Assembly: GCA_964592235.1 (NCBI GenBank)
Contig: CAZQCF010000010.1
Coordinates: 62,001 to 126,000 of the forward strand
Direction: 5' to 3'
Origin: PLA3 sp964592235
GTDB lineage: Bacteria; Planctomycetota; Phycisphaerae; UBA1845; UTPLA1
DNA length: 64,000 nt
Under the pieces are notes generated by a model, which searched no databases, was not told where the DNA came from, and saw only the letters and a program-made list of their open reading frames with translations. Positions 7,467 to 17,108 of the stretch are shown here, one piece after another. The translations under genes and the position numbers were made by a program. The stretch's first letter is position 1. Each line of letters starts with the position of its first letter.

Positions 7467-8267
7467 CTATTCGCAATTCGCTCTTCGGCCTTCAACCTCA
7501 ATCACCTGCCCGTCATACGCCAGCGCCATGCCGGCCGGGAGCGAGCGATTGGTTTCTTCGTGCCCCAGTTCGTGGGCGATGTGCGTGAAGAACGTCTGCC
7601 GCGCGCCGATCTTCCGCGCGTGATCCACCGCCTGTTCCAGGTTGAAGTGCGTCGGGTGCGGTCGATGCCGCAGCGCATCGAGAATCAGCACGTCCAGCCC
7701 TTCCAGCAGCGGCCACGACGCCGCCGGAATCTCACTCACGTCCGTGCAATAGGCGAAGCCGCCGACGCGAAAGCCCAGCACCGGCAGCTTCCCGTGCAGA
7801 AGCGGAATCGGCGTCACCGGCACGCCGGCCGCCTCGAACGGCCCGTCGATCGCGTGCAGCGTCAGTCGCGGCTTGGCGCTGGGGTAGTCCGGCTCGTCTT
7901 CGAAGACGTAGGCGAACATCGCGCGCAATCGTTCGAGCGTCGCCGACTGGCCGAAGCACGGCAGCTCGGCCTGTTGCATCCAGTTAAATCGACGGATGTC
8001 GTCCAACCCGGCGAGGTGGTCGATGTGATGATGCGTGAACAGCACGGCGTCCACGCGCCGGACATCGTTGGCCAGACATTGCAGGCGCAGCTCCGGCGAC
8101 GTGTCGACCAGCAAGCGTGCATCGCCGCGGCGGATCAGGACGCTTGGTCGCGTCCGCTTGTCACGCGGATCGGCCGACGTGCAGACGGCGCAGTCGCAGG
8201 CGATCATCGGGACGCCGTGCGACGTGCCGGAGCCGAGTACATAGACCGTGAGGGCGGATTGGCTCAT
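7467..8267 (-). CDS. MBL-fold metal-dependent hydrolase (PhnP-like)
   Basis: The 266-residue protein shows the metallo-beta-lactamase HxHxDH metal motif at residues 79-84 (HHHIDH). It also has an N-terminal CxCxxC (Cys24, Cys26, Cys29) like the structural zinc site of PhnP-type phosphodiesterases, starting from LGSGTSHGVP. This subgroup includes cyclic phosphodiesterases, but no phn genes lie nearby, so the substrate is unknown. The start at 8267 (MSQSALTVYVLGSG) fits the family's usual N-terminus; the longer upstream frame is low-complexity and rejected. Single gene, divergent from the L,D-transpeptidase gene. Confidence 0.88.
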   Translation of the reverse strand: MSQSALTVYVLGSGTSHGVPMIACDCAVCTSADPRDKRTRPSVLIRRGDARLLVDTSPELRLQCLANDVRRVDAVLFTHHHIDHLAGLDDIRRFNWMQQAELPCFGQSATLERLRAMFAYVFEDEPDYPSAKPRLTLHAIDGPFEAAGVPVTPIPLLHGKLPVLGFRVGGFAYCTDVSEIPAASWPLLEGLDVLILDALRHRPHPTHFNLEQAVDHARKIGARQTFFTHIAHELGHEETNRSLPAGMALAYDGQVIEVEGRRANCE

Positions 8268-8357
8268 TTCGGAGCGATTATAGCGGGCCTTCGCAGTCCG
8301 ACTGGGCAACTCAACCGGCCGCAGGAGGCCGCCGCGCAGGACTGCCGATAGACCATC

Positions 8358-9395
8358 ATGCCGGGAACGCGCGTCAAACAGGTAACCTGCCTTGCGCTCG
8401 CGGTGGCAATTGCGGCGTCGCCTGCGATGGCGTCTCAAAAGGCGAAGCGCGGCCGACCCGCGCAACCAGCCCGCTCGACCGCGCCGGAACGCCTGGCATC
8501 TCCGGGCGCGAAAGTAGCAGTCGACGACGAAGCCGTGTTAGCGCTTCAAGTCGCGCTGGACCGCTCCGGGTTTTCGCCTGGCGTGATCGACGGGTCGTTT
8601 GGCGGCAAGACGAGAATTGCAATTGAAGCCTTCCAGCGCTTCGCCGGACTGCCCCCGACCGGCTCGCCCGACGCCGCCACGCTGGAGAAGCTGCGCGTCG
8701 CCGACCGCCCCGCGTTGCAGACCTATGAAGTCACCGCGTGGGACCTGTCGCAGGTCAAGCCCCCGCCCCGCCGCTGGGAGGACAAATCCAAAGCCGCCCT
8801 GCTCGGTTACGCGTCGGCACTGGAAATGCTCGCCGAGCGCGGCCATTGCTCGCAGGCGCTCGTCCGGCGATTGAATCCCAGTGTGCGATTCGAAAAGCTC
8901 GCGCCCGGGGCACGCGTCATGCTGCCAAACGTCATTGAGCCGGCCGAGGTGCGCCGGGCGGCAGCCGTCGAAATCGACCTCGCGCGGAAAATCGTCTTCG
9001 CGCTCGATGCGCGTGGCAACGTCGTCGGCCTGTTTCATTGTTCCATCGCCAAGGACAAAGCCAAACGCCCGCGCGGCCATGCCAGGGTTGTCACAGTCAA
9101 TCGCAATCCGGAGTATCTGTTCGATCCCGCGATGTGGCCCGAAGTCAAGGACGTGAAACGCAAGCTGCTCATCCCCGCCGGGCCGAACAACCCCGTCGGG
9201 CTTTGCTGGATCGGCCTGTCGCTCCGCGGTTACGGCATGCACGGTACGCCCGAGCCGGAGCTGATCGGCAAGACCGGTTCGCACGGCTGCTTCCGCCTCG
9301 CAAACTGGGACGCGGTTCGGCTCGGGAAGATGGTGCGAGTCGGTGCGCCGGTGCGATTCAGCACGCAATCCGACTTGATGACCGCATCACGTTAG
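8358..9395 (+). CDS. L,D-transpeptidase with peptidoglycan-binding domain
   Basis: The 345-residue exported protein has a signal peptide (about residues 1-25), a PG_binding_1 domain (about 57-115, with LQVALDRSGFSPGVIDGSFG and AIEAFQRFAGLP) and a C-terminal YkuD domain. The catalytic motif SHGCFRLANWD places Cys311 and His309, preceded by the MHGTPEP segment. Enzymes of this type form 3-3 cross-links in peptidoglycan or attach proteins to it, in the periplasm. No good Shine-Dalgarno sequence precedes the ATG. This fits an organism with a peptidoglycan wall. Confidence 0.9.
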   Translation: MPGTRVKQVTCLALAVAIAASPAMASQKAKRGRPAQPARSTAPERLASPGAKVAVDDEAVLALQVALDRSGFSPGVIDGSFGGKTRIAIEAFQRFAGLPPTGSPDAATLEKLRVADRPALQTYEVTAWDLSQVKPPPRRWEDKSKAALLGYASALEMLAERGHCSQALVRRLNPSVRFEKLAPGARVMLPNVIEPAEVRRAAAVEIDLARKIVFALDARGNVVGLFHCSIAKDKAKRPRGHARVVTVNRNPEYLFDPAMWPEVKDVKRKLLIPAGPNNPVGLCWIGLSLRGYGMHGTPEPELIGKTGSHGCFRLANWDAVRLGKMVRVGAPVRFSTQSDLMTASR

Positions 9396-9407
9396 AATCC
9401 CGGGCCG

Positions 9408-11033
9408 GTGACAAGCTCCGAAATACAACTCGATCGCAAAAGGGGCCGTTGGGCATACCTGATTGTTGTCGCGTGCGCGCTCTGGCACATCTGGGCCGCC
9501 GGGCACTACACCGTCTTTGACGACGAGGCCTTCAGTTGCCGGCGGTACACACTGCCAATGCGCGAGATGTTTGCCGCACTTTGGCATGGCGCAGAACCAG
9601 ATCCGCCGCTGTATTACGTTGCGCAGAACTTGAGCGTGCGGCTGCTGGGCGTCGGGCCGCTCGAGCTTCGCGCCCTTTCAATCGCGCTCTTCGCGGCGGG
9701 CCTGTTGATGATCCGCGCGGCCACGCAAGCGTGGTTTGATCGACCGACCGCGCTGGCGGCCATGGTAATTTGCGCGCTGCACCCGGCGCATCTCATGCTG
9801 GGGTTCGCGGCACGGTGGTACAGCGCGATGTTTCTCGCGGTCGCGTGGCTGATGTGGGCCACGGCGAAGCTGCGGTCCAGCATCGCCGATGCAAACCAGG
9901 CAAACTGGACGCACGCGATGCGTCGGCTTGTGGCGTGGCGAGTCATGCTTTGGGGGCTGGCAGCAGCGACGGTCTGCTATATCAATTACTTCGGACCCGT
10001 CCTGGTTGGCTTGTTCTGGCTGATCGGGCTCGCCGCGAATCCTCGGAAATGGATTCACTGGTTCATCGCAATCCTCATAACTGGGTTGTTGTACGCACCG
10101 TGGGCGACGGCCTTCTGGCGGCAGCTAACGAGTTTCCCGGACATTTCCGGCGGTTGGCGCAGCGCCGGCGCGACCGCCGCGCGGACACTCATGGCGCTCT
10201 GCGGCGGAAGCCTCGCTTCGGTGCAGGCCTGGTGGGTCTGGGGGCCGATGGCGATGTTCGCAGCGTGCGCGGCCGCCCTGCTCGTGAGGTATCGCCATTC
10301 AGTTGGCGGAATCGCGCTGGTCGTTCTCGGCTGCATCGCCGCCGGCGCGGCGTCGCGCACCATGCTTGACAAGTACGTCCTTTCCTTCAGCGGGATCGTC
10401 TGTGTTCTGATCGCGGCACTGCTTCGTCGGGGCTTTGCCGAATCCACGCGCGACCGGCGGCTTGCCGCAACCGTCGCCACGAGTGCCCTGGCGATCGCTT
10501 GGATCGGCTGCGGTGTGAACCTCGCGCGAGGACAATCGCTCGCCAGCCTGCGCTGGCACGATCCCTATGCAAGAGTCATTCAAGACCTGCTCCTTGACCG
10601 GGTCGCGCCGCCCGCGGACCAGTGGGTGATGGGCCATCCGTCGGCGTGGTACTATTTCGGCCTCGAATCGCTGCGATTGCGCACAGACGCGAGCCATGCA
10701 CTGCGCGTAGACCCGGCCTCATGGCGGGGGCTCGCAGTCCCGGGAGCAAGCACGGGCAACAATGCAAGCGTGCCCCTGACGGTCGAAGCGATCTTGCCGC
10801 GCCTGGCACTGGAATCGCTCGATCAAGTTGTGACCATTGAATCGTCCGATTTCTCGGATTCACCGGCGTGGAAGGGCCTCATCAAGAAACTGGAAGCCGG
10901 CTACTTCGTCGAGCAGGAACGGACCTGGCTCGAAGACCCTGACAGCGCACTCAAAGACCGGATCGACCCCCTTTTTCACCATCCCCGATGGCGAATCACG
11001 GTCCGATTCTGGCGGCGAATTCCGTCCAGCTGA
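9408..11033 (+). CDS. Polytopic membrane protein, GT39/ArnT-like
   Basis: The 541-residue protein has about 10 hydrophobic segments up to residue 360, then a soluble C-terminal part. Near the N-terminus YTVFDDEAFSCRR resembles the acidic first-loop motif of GT-C glycosyltransferases of the PMT/ArnT type, which use lipid-linked sugar donors and act on the outer face of the inner membrane. The start is GTG at 9408, 13 bp after the previous gene, so co-transcription with the L,D-transpeptidase is likely. Fold class is reasonably clear; substrate is not. Confidence 0.65.
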   Translation: MTSSEIQLDRKRGRWAYLIVVACALWHIWAAGHYTVFDDEAFSCRRYTLPMREMFAALWHGAEPDPPLYYVAQNLSVRLLGVGPLELRALSIALFAAGLLMIRAATQAWFDRPTALAAMVICALHPAHLMLGFAARWYSAMFLAVAWLMWATAKLRSSIADANQANWTHAMRRLVAWRVMLWGLAAATVCYINYFGPVLVGLFWLIGLAANPRKWIHWFIAILITGLLYAPWATAFWRQLTSFPDISGGWRSAGATAARTLMALCGGSLASVQAWWVWGPMAMFAACAAALLVRYRHSVGGIALVVLGCIAAGAASRTMLDKYVLSFSGIVCVLIAALLRRGFAESTRDRRLAATVATSALAIAWIGCGVNLARGQSLASLRWHDPYARVIQDLLLDRVAPPADQWVMGHPSAWYYFGLESLRLRTDASHALRVDPASWRGLAVPGASTGNNASVPLTVEAILPRLALESLDQVVTIESSDFSDSPAWKGLIKKLEAGYFVEQERTWLEDPDSALKDRIDPLFHHPRWRITVRFWRRIPSS

Positions 11034-11069
11034 TTGGCCGGCCAGCGTCTACGGGGTCCGTGCTGCGGA

Positions 11070-11099
11070 TTGAGTTCATAAGGGGAACTCCGATATAAT
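11070..11099 (+). promoter_or_regulatory. Promoter of the VCBS-repeat protein gene
   Basis: TTGAGT (11070-11075, 4/6), an 18-bp spacer and TATAAT (11094-11099, 6/6) lie about 65 bp before the GTG start at 11166. Confidence 0.55.
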
Positions 11100-11165
11100 C
11101 CAGAATCCGACGGATCGAACACACCTGCCCACCGGTCCAGCCGGTCCGGCGAGAGGGGACATCAC

Positions 11166-12884
11166 GTGACGACGTATCGAGCGGCGACTTATACGCTGGT
11201 ATTTTTCTGCGCGCTGGCGACGGTTGCCCCCGCCACCGCGCAGATGTTTGTTGAGTCAAGCACGACGCGCTTCCCGCAGCCGGACCCGAATGAGTACACG
11301 AACCAGTGTACACTCGGCGACCTCGACGGCGACACGGATTTGGACATCATCTGGGCCAATGGCGGCAACTTCACCTCCGCCGGGACGAACCAGCTGGCCC
11401 GCATCTACATCAATGACGGCACGGGCGTCTTCACCGATCAGAGCGTCGCCCGGGGCGCGGCGAGCGGGCTCTTTCGCGGCGTTGAACTGGGAGATGTCGA
11501 CAGCGACGGCGACCTCGACATGGTTCTCGCCGAAGACTTCAACCGGCAGCCGAACCTGCTCATCAACAACGGCAGCGGCTTCTTCACCGACGAATCCGCC
11601 ACGCGATTGCCCGCCACAACCCTCGGCAGCAGCCGGGCACAGTTTGCTGATATCGACAACGACGGCGATCTTGACCTGTACTTTACCAACGGCGGGGCCA
11701 GCCGCTGGGGATCGGGCCAGAATCGTATCTATGTTAACAACGGCGCCGGCGTCTTCACCGACGAAACCGCGACACGCCATCCCGTGGCCGTGCTCGCCGA
11801 GCCACAGGACGCCATCTTTGCGGACATCGACGGCGATTACGACCTCGACGTGCGCACGGCCAGCACCGGCAGCGGGGTCAGCCGGCTCTATCGCAATACC
11901 GGCGCGGGAGTTTACAGCACCGTCGCGGGCGTCCCGGCCGACGCGAACTGCTACTCATACGATTTCGGCGACATCGACGGCGACAACGATCTCGACCTGC
12001 TCGGCGCGAACGCCTCCGGGTCCGGCAACAATGCCGAACTGATGCTGCGAAACGACGCAGGCGGCACCGTCTTTACCAACGTCAGCGCCAACCTTGTCCC
12101 CAACCCGACCGTCGATGACAACGACAGCAAGTTCTTCGATTACGACAACGACGGCGATCTCGACCTCATCGTTGCCCGACTGCTCGGCACGGCCGAACGA
12201 ATCTACAACAACAATGGCAGCGGTGTCTTCACCGAAGTCACCGGGCTCATCACCGCCATCAGCGACGCAACGCTTGACATCAAGGTTGGCGACGTGAACG
12301 GCGATGGTCGATTGGACATCGTCACGGCGCAGGGCGAGTCGGGTAGCTTCCGCAATCGCCTTTACATCAACACGACCGGCGCAGTGGACACACGCGCCCC
12401 GCGCATCGTCGCCACCGAGTCCATTGCAAACAACAGCAACGTCACGTCGCCGTTCGTCGTGCGCGCTGCGATCCTTGATGGCATGTCCTCGGATCGAAAC
12501 TTCTTCGACCGGGGCATCACGCTGAATTATGCCATCGACGCCGGTCCGGTGCTGCAAGTCGCAGCGCGGCATAGCGGCGGGCAGATCTATCGCGCGGTGA
12601 TCCCGCCGGTCGGCTGCGGCGGCGTGGTATCGTATTTCTTCACGGCGCGCGACTTTGCCAACAACCTCGGCACAGGCCCCACCCAGATGTTTACCGTGAC
12701 CCCCACCCTGTTGCCCGGCGATCTCGACGCCGATGGCGACCTCGATCACCTCGACGGCCAAATCCTCGCAAACGTTCTGATCGGGTCCGACACCGACTCC
12801 GGACACATCTGCCGGGCCGATCTCAATGGAGACACCTTGCGCGATGGGCAGGACGTCATCTCATTCGTCGCGCTGATCCCCTGA
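11166..12884 (+). CDS. Secreted VCBS/FG-GAP repeat protein with dockerin-like tail
   Basis: The 572-residue product has a signal peptide (cleavage about residue 27, TAQ). Seven or so FG-GAP/VCBS repeats follow (DLDGDTDLDI, DVDSDGDLDM, DIDNDGDLDL and similar), whose DxDxDG loops bind calcium and build a beta-propeller. After a linker with an immunoglobulin-like segment (about 405-510), the C-terminus carries two EF-type loops (GDLDADGDLDHLD and ADLNGDTLRDGQD), a dockerin-like pair. GTG start with GAGAGG upstream. Role: extracellular, probably adhesive or ligand-binding. The 3' end overlaps the convergent peptidase gene by 24 bp. Confidence 0.85.
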   Translation: MTTYRAATYTLVFFCALATVAPATAQMFVESSTTRFPQPDPNEYTNQCTLGDLDGDTDLDIIWANGGNFTSAGTNQLARIYINDGTGVFTDQSVARGAASGLFRGVELGDVDSDGDLDMVLAEDFNRQPNLLINNGSGFFTDESATRLPATTLGSSRAQFADIDNDGDLDLYFTNGGASRWGSGQNRIYVNNGAGVFTDETATRHPVAVLAEPQDAIFADIDGDYDLDVRTASTGSGVSRLYRNTGAGVYSTVAGVPADANCYSYDFGDIDGDNDLDLLGANASGSGNNAELMLRNDAGGTVFTNVSANLVPNPTVDDNDSKFFDYDNDGDLDLIVARLLGTAERIYNNNGSGVFTEVTGLITAISDATLDIKVGDVNGDGRLDIVTAQGESGSFRNRLYINTTGAVDTRAPRIVATESIANNSNVTSPFVVRAAILDGMSSDRNFFDRGITLNYAIDAGPVLQVAARHSGGQIYRAVIPPVGCGGVVSYFFTARDFANNLGTGPTQMFTVTPTLLPGDLDADGDLDHLDGQILANVLIGSDTDSGHICRADLNGDTLRDGQDVISFVALIP

Positions 12885-14033
12885 CAGCTGGGTGGTGGCC
12901 GGCTGACTCGCAGCTTTGACCTCCATGCGCTTCTCGGCCGTGTCCGCAATCAGCGGTTGAATCGACTTGATCCCCTCAATCAGCGCGGACCGCATCGGCG
13001 GGGCCGAGCCACTGTGCCCGGCGGCCTCGACCAGCACAAGCCGCGCGCCCGGTATCGACTTCATGACGCGCCACGCCGCGATCGGCGGGCAGATCACGTC
13101 GTATCGTCCGTGGCAAATGACCGTGGGGATGCCTGACAGCTTCGGCGCATCCGCGAGCAGTTGCCCCTCCTTGAGGAAACAGTTATTCGCCATGTAGTGA
13201 TTCTCGATGAGCGAGAAGGCGTACACATCTTCGGCATCGAGAATCTCCTGCACTTCCGCATCGCTCGTGACGAGCGCCGCAAGTTTCGTCTCATACGCCG
13301 CCCAGGCGCGGGCAAACTTGTCGCGCGTCGCCTTGTCCTTGCTTTGCAGCAATTCGAGGAACTGGGCCGGGTAGTTCTTTTCCTCCGGTCTAGGCATGAT
13401 AGATTTGAGCTGCTCAAATACTTCGGGGTAATACTGCGCGACGCCGCCGTGATAGAAGTGATCGATCTCTTCGCGCGTAGCGGTGAAGATGCCGCGCAAC
13501 ACGAGGGAACTGACGTGCCGCGGATACTTCTCGGCGTAGGCCAGCGCGAGCGTCGAACCCCATGAGCCGCCAAAAAGCTGCACCTTCGGCAATCGCAGCG
13601 CGATGCGCAAGCGCTCGATGTCATGGACGAGTTCTTGTGTGTTGTTGTCGCGCAGTTCGGCATGCGGTTTGCTTTTTCCCGCGCCGCGCTGATCGTGCAG
13701 GATGATGAAGTACCGCTTCGGGTCGTGGAAACGGCGCATGTTCGGCCCGCATCCGCCTCCGGGACCGCCGTGCAGAATCATCACCGGAATGCCACGCGGA
13801 TTGCCGCACAACTCGTAATAGATTTCGTGAATGTCCGAGACTTTCAGGTATCCCGTCTGAAACGGCTCGATCGGCGGGTAGTAATCCTGCAAGGTCTCGC
13901 CGGGAACCTGGGCCGCTGCACGCGGCGATGCGGCCGCAAAGCCGCCTAATGCAGCGGCAAACAGCCAAAGGGCGACAATCGGATTCGAAGAGAGTCGACG
14001 ATGGGAGTGGTGCGTCCAAGTCATGCGACGCAT
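12861..14033 (-). CDS. Prolyl iminopeptidase with N-terminal signal sequence
   Basis: The alpha/beta hydrolase (S33 family) removes N-terminal proline from peptides. HGGPGGGCGPNMRRFHDP forms the oxyanion-hole region, GGSWGSTLAL holds the nucleophile serine, HGRYDVICPP the aspartate and AAGHSG the histidine. The 390-residue form from ATG 14033 has a hydrophobic leader ending ASPRAAAQ, so it is probably exported, whereas most family members are cytosolic. A TTG at 14060 and an ATG at 14024 are alternative starts; none has a strong ribosome-binding site. Convergent with, and overlapping, the VCBS gene. Confidence 0.88.
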   Translation of the reverse strand: MRRMTWTHHSHRRLSSNPIVALWLFAAALGGFAAASPRAAAQVPGETLQDYYPPIEPFQTGYLKVSDIHEIYYELCGNPRGIPVMILHGGPGGGCGPNMRRFHDPKRYFIILHDQRGAGKSKPHAELRDNNTQELVHDIERLRIALRLPKVQLFGGSWGSTLALAYAEKYPRHVSSLVLRGIFTATREEIDHFYHGGVAQYYPEVFEQLKSIMPRPEEKNYPAQFLELLQSKDKATRDKFARAWAAYETKLAALVTSDAEVQEILDAEDVYAFSLIENHYMANNCFLKEGQLLADAPKLSGIPTVICHGRYDVICPPIAAWRVMKSIPGARLVLVEAAGHSGSAPPMRSALIEGIKSIQPLIADTAEKRMEVKAASQPATTQLSGDQRDE

Positions 14034-14101
14034 GTTGCGCGGAATGCGGCGATCCTGCAACGGTGCGAGCTGGCACGCTGCGGCTTAATTGCTTCGCTTT
14101 A

Positions 14102-14812
14102 TCAATACGCCCCGCGGGCACTCAACACGGCGGGTAGCGTCTTGAATAGAATCTGAAGATCCAGCGCCAGCGAGCGATTGCGGATGTACCAGACATCCAG
14201 CGCCAGCCATTCCTCGTAGGGGATTTCCGTCCGCCCGCTGACCTGCCACAGACAGGTGATGCCCGGCTTGATGCTCAACCGCAGCCGCTGGTCGGCCGTA
14301 TCGGTGCGGACCTCATCCAGGGGGAGGGGCCGCGGGCCGACCAGGCTCATATCGCCCCGCAAGACGTTGAGAAACTGCGGAAGCTCGTCGATGCTCGTCC
14401 GACGGAGCCATCGGCCGACGGTTGTCACGCGCGGGTCGTTCCTCATTTTGAAGCACGGCCCGGTCGGCAGGCTGTTCAGCCGGCGAAACAGCTCTTTGTC
14501 GTCGTCCGCGCCGTTGTACATGGTGCGGAGCTTGAACATGGTGAAGGGCACGTGCCCCCGGCCCGCGCGCGGCTGCTTGAAGAAGACCGGCCCGCGCGAG
14601 GTGAGCTTGATCGCCACGGCCGCCGCGAGAATGATCGGCGCCGCCAGCACCAGGGCGACGCACGAGACCGCCACGTCGAGCATGCGCGAGACGACGGCGT
14701 AACCGCGGCGCTCGCGCGACGCGGACGGCGCCAGGATCGACGGCAAGACCGCGCGCCCGTCGGCTCGTTCGAGCACGGAAATCGCGACGGCGGTAGACTT
14801 GATCGCGGACAT
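14102..14812 (-). CDS. Priming sugar-phosphate transferase of exopolysaccharide synthesis
   Basis: Members of the bacterial sugar transferase family move a sugar-1-phosphate to undecaprenyl phosphate to start repeat-unit assembly. The 236-residue protein has one hydrophobic hairpin/TM (about residues 44-71) followed by the catalytic core: FKLRTMYNGADDD, RVTTVGRWLRRTSIDELPQ, NVLRGDMSLVGPRPL and KPGITCLWQVSGR. It lacks the four extra N-terminal TM helices of WcaJ/WbaP, so it is the short form. A purine-rich GGGAAGGGGAA precedes the ATG. It is the last gene of the minus-strand polysaccharide cluster, 110 bp after the WecG-type gene. Confidence 0.92.
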   Translation of the reverse strand: MSAIKSTAVAISVLERADGRAVLPSILAPSASRERRGYAVVSRMLDVAVSCVALVLAAPIILAAAVAIKLTSRGPVFFKQPRAGRGHVPFTMFKLRTMYNGADDDKELFRRLNSLPTGPCFKMRNDPRVTTVGRWLRRTSIDELPQFLNVLRGDMSLVGPRPLPLDEVRTDTADQRLRLSIKPGITCLWQVSGRTEIPYEEWLALDVWYIRNRSLALDLQILFKTLPAVLSARGAY

Positions 14813-14922
14813 GCTTCCCCTTCCCCGAACCGCGCCGACGCTGGGCCGACGCAGTCATGCAGTGCGATCGAATATCAACGGCGGCCATCGCACGCCGCCT
14901 CCGCGACGCGCGTCTCCCATTA

Positions 14923-15735
14923 TCATACCATTTGACCCGTTCGGATTCCTACCCCCCCATCCTTAACCGAGCGCCGGCCAAAGGCCCATTTCAACGTCCG
15001 AAACACAAAAACGGGGTTCCCCACAAGGTAGCGCCGCCATTTCCCAACCGGGTCCATCAGAAGCCGGTAAACCCATTCACAGCCCATGCGACACAACAAG
15101 TCTGGCCCGCGCCGCTCTACCCCAGCGTAATAGTCGAATAACGCCCCCACGCACCACTTCACCGGGGCTGTAAGCTTGTGTCCGTGTTCGGCCAACCACA
15201 ACTCCTGCCGCGGGCTGGACATCCCCACAAACACAATATCGGGCCTTGTCGAATTGATGTACTCGATCACCGTATCCGACTGGGCCAGGTCAAAATGGCC
15301 ATGGTGCGTCCCCGCGATGCGAAGGGTGGGATGCTGACGGGCGAGAACTTCGGCAGCCTTGTTCGCCACTCCGGGTTGGTTCCCCAGCAGAAAAATCGAG
15401 ACGCCTGCATCCGCGCACGCCGCAGCCATCAGGGGGAAATAATCCGCCGCCGTCATGCGTTCGGGCAGGCGCGCACAGCTCCATCGACTCGCCCAGACGA
15501 GCGATGCGCCGTCGGCATAGAGCAGATCGCATTCGGAAAGCACGCGGCGGAATCGTTCGTCGCGCCAAGCGAGGTTCATCGTGTGCGCGTTCGCATAACA
15601 AGCCGTAGTCGGCACGCCAGCCTTGGCGCGCGCGGCAGCCGTCGCCGCAAGCGACGCCTTGTCCAGCGGCAAGAGCGGCATTTCCAGTACGTCCACCGCC
15701 GCCGGCAACTCAATGTACCGCGACCAATCGGTCAC
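14923..15735 (-). CDS. WecG/TagA/CpsF-family glycosyltransferase
   Basis: The 270-residue GT26 enzyme adds a sugar (family examples: ManNAcA or ManNAc) to a lipid-linked acceptor. Visible hallmarks are YANAHTMNLAW near the N-terminus, DLLYADGASLVW, IFLLGNQPGVA and VFVGMSSPRQELWL, the last being the GxPxQE-type motif. GTG start at 15735, overlapping the preceding GT4 gene by 26 bp. It probably adds the second sugar after the priming transferase encoded downstream. Confidence 0.9.
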   Translation of the reverse strand: MTDWSRYIELPAAVDVLEMPLLPLDKASLAATAAARAKAGVPTTACYANAHTMNLAWRDERFRRVLSECDLLYADGASLVWASRWSCARLPERMTAADYFPLMAAACADAGVSIFLLGNQPGVANKAAEVLARQHPTLRIAGTHHGHFDLAQSDTVIEYINSTRPDIVFVGMSSPRQELWLAEHGHKLTAPVKWCVGALFDYYAGVERRGPDLLCRMGCEWVYRLLMDPVGKWRRYLVGNPVFVFRTLKWAFGRRSVKDGGVGIRTGQMV

Positions 15736-16921
15736 TCGCTTTCCTCCACGGCTTCAGAAGCCGTGTGTACAGCGCTTCGTAACGGCCCACGACATCCCTT
15801 GCATGAAAACGCCGCTGCATCGTCGCCTGCGCCGCGCGACCCATCCGCGCTGCGAACGTCGTGTCATGCAGGACGCGGCCCAGCGCGTGGGCCAGCAGAT
15901 GCGGACGATTGGGCTCGACCAGCAAGCCGTCGTGTTCATCCGTCAGGGCTTCGGGGATTCCTCCGACGCGCGTCGCAACGATGGGGCGAGCCATCGCCAT
16001 TGCCTCCAGCAGCACGTTCGGCAACCCCTCGGACTTGCTCGGCAGGCAAACCACGTCGGCCCCGGCAATGGCCGACCAGACATCGCGCGTGAACCCGGCC
16101 AGCTTTACAACGTCTTCAACCTGGCGTTCGAGAATGCGACTTTGCAGCGCCTCGTGATCGGGGCCTTCGCCCAGCACGATGATGCGCACTTCGGGGTGGG
16201 TATCGCGCAGCACCGACGCTGCGTCGATCAGCGTGTCGATGCCCTTCTCATAGCTAAGCCGGGCAAGCGTGAGGATGACCTTCTCCTCGCCGCAGCAACC
16301 CCAGCTCGCGCGGGCCAGCCCAGCGGCGCGGGCGTCAACCGTTGCCGGCGGCTCGACACCCGTATGAATGACCGTCACGCGATCGGCGTTCATGCCGTGC
16401 CGCGCCACGCAATCGTTCTTGACAGCCTCCGACACGGCGATGGCGTGCGTGGGAAGTCGCGCGCACGCCGCGTCGATCAGCCAATCGCTGCTGCGCCGTT
16501 TTTCGCGGCGGTAATCCCCCATCGCGTAAACGGTTGACAGCACGACCGGCACGCCGGCGAGTCGAGCGCCGATCGCGCCGTAAATGTCGGCGCGAAGCAG
16601 ATGGGTATGAACGATCTCCGGCTGGAGCCGGGCAATCAGCCGCTGGGCGCGAAACATGGCGCGGGGGTCCAGCTCTCTAGGAACGCCGAGATCAAACGTC
16701 CGGACGCCCAGCGCCTCAAGCTGCGCCTGCACCGGGCCGCCGCCATAGAAACATGCGGCCGACATTTGATACTTGCGACGATCCAGATGCCGCGCGATCT
16801 GGAGCAGCCATTTCGTGTCGGTTTTGATCGCGAACGTCGAGACGAGATGGAGCAGGCGGCACGGCTCGTCGGCCGAGGCCAGCGCGGTCGCAGAATATGC
16901 GTTTGTATGCCTTCCAAGCAT
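15710..16921 (-). CDS. GT4-family glycosyltransferase
   Basis: The 403-residue GT-B enzyme has an N-terminal acceptor domain (LLHLVSTFAIKTDTKWLL, HTHLLRADIYG) and a C-terminal nucleotide-sugar domain with ILTLARLSYEKGID, VVCLPSKSEGLPNVLLEAMA and IVATRVGGIPE, the last two holding the EX7E-type glutamates. Cytosolic, acting on lipid-linked intermediates. It is separated by 187 bp from the GT2-GT4 fusion gene upstream and overlaps the WecG-type gene downstream. Donor and acceptor unknown. Confidence 0.9.
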   Translation of the reverse strand: MLGRHTNAYSATALASADEPCRLLHLVSTFAIKTDTKWLLQIARHLDRRKYQMSAACFYGGGPVQAQLEALGVRTFDLGVPRELDPRAMFRAQRLIARLQPEIVHTHLLRADIYGAIGARLAGVPVVLSTVYAMGDYRREKRRSSDWLIDAACARLPTHAIAVSEAVKNDCVARHGMNADRVTVIHTGVEPPATVDARAAGLARASWGCCGEEKVILTLARLSYEKGIDTLIDAASVLRDTHPEVRIIVLGEGPDHEALQSRILERQVEDVVKLAGFTRDVWSAIAGADVVCLPSKSEGLPNVLLEAMAMARPIVATRVGGIPEALTDEHDGLLVEPNRPHLLAHALGRVLHDTTFAARMGRAAQATMQRRFHARDVVGRYEALYTRLLKPWRKASDRLVAVH

Positions 16922-17108
16922 GGGAGAACCATCCAGACCGCGAGGCTGCCTGATTCGAAGCGGACCCTCGGCGCACGTTGCGCCGCATCCGCTGGTATCA
17001 ACCTACGATGCAACGCTTCACCGTGCGCGCATCCGTCCGCACAACGGCTAAACAGATGGGATTATCGTAACCTGTGATCGGACGTCGGCCCATGAGGCAA
17101 TTCGCAGG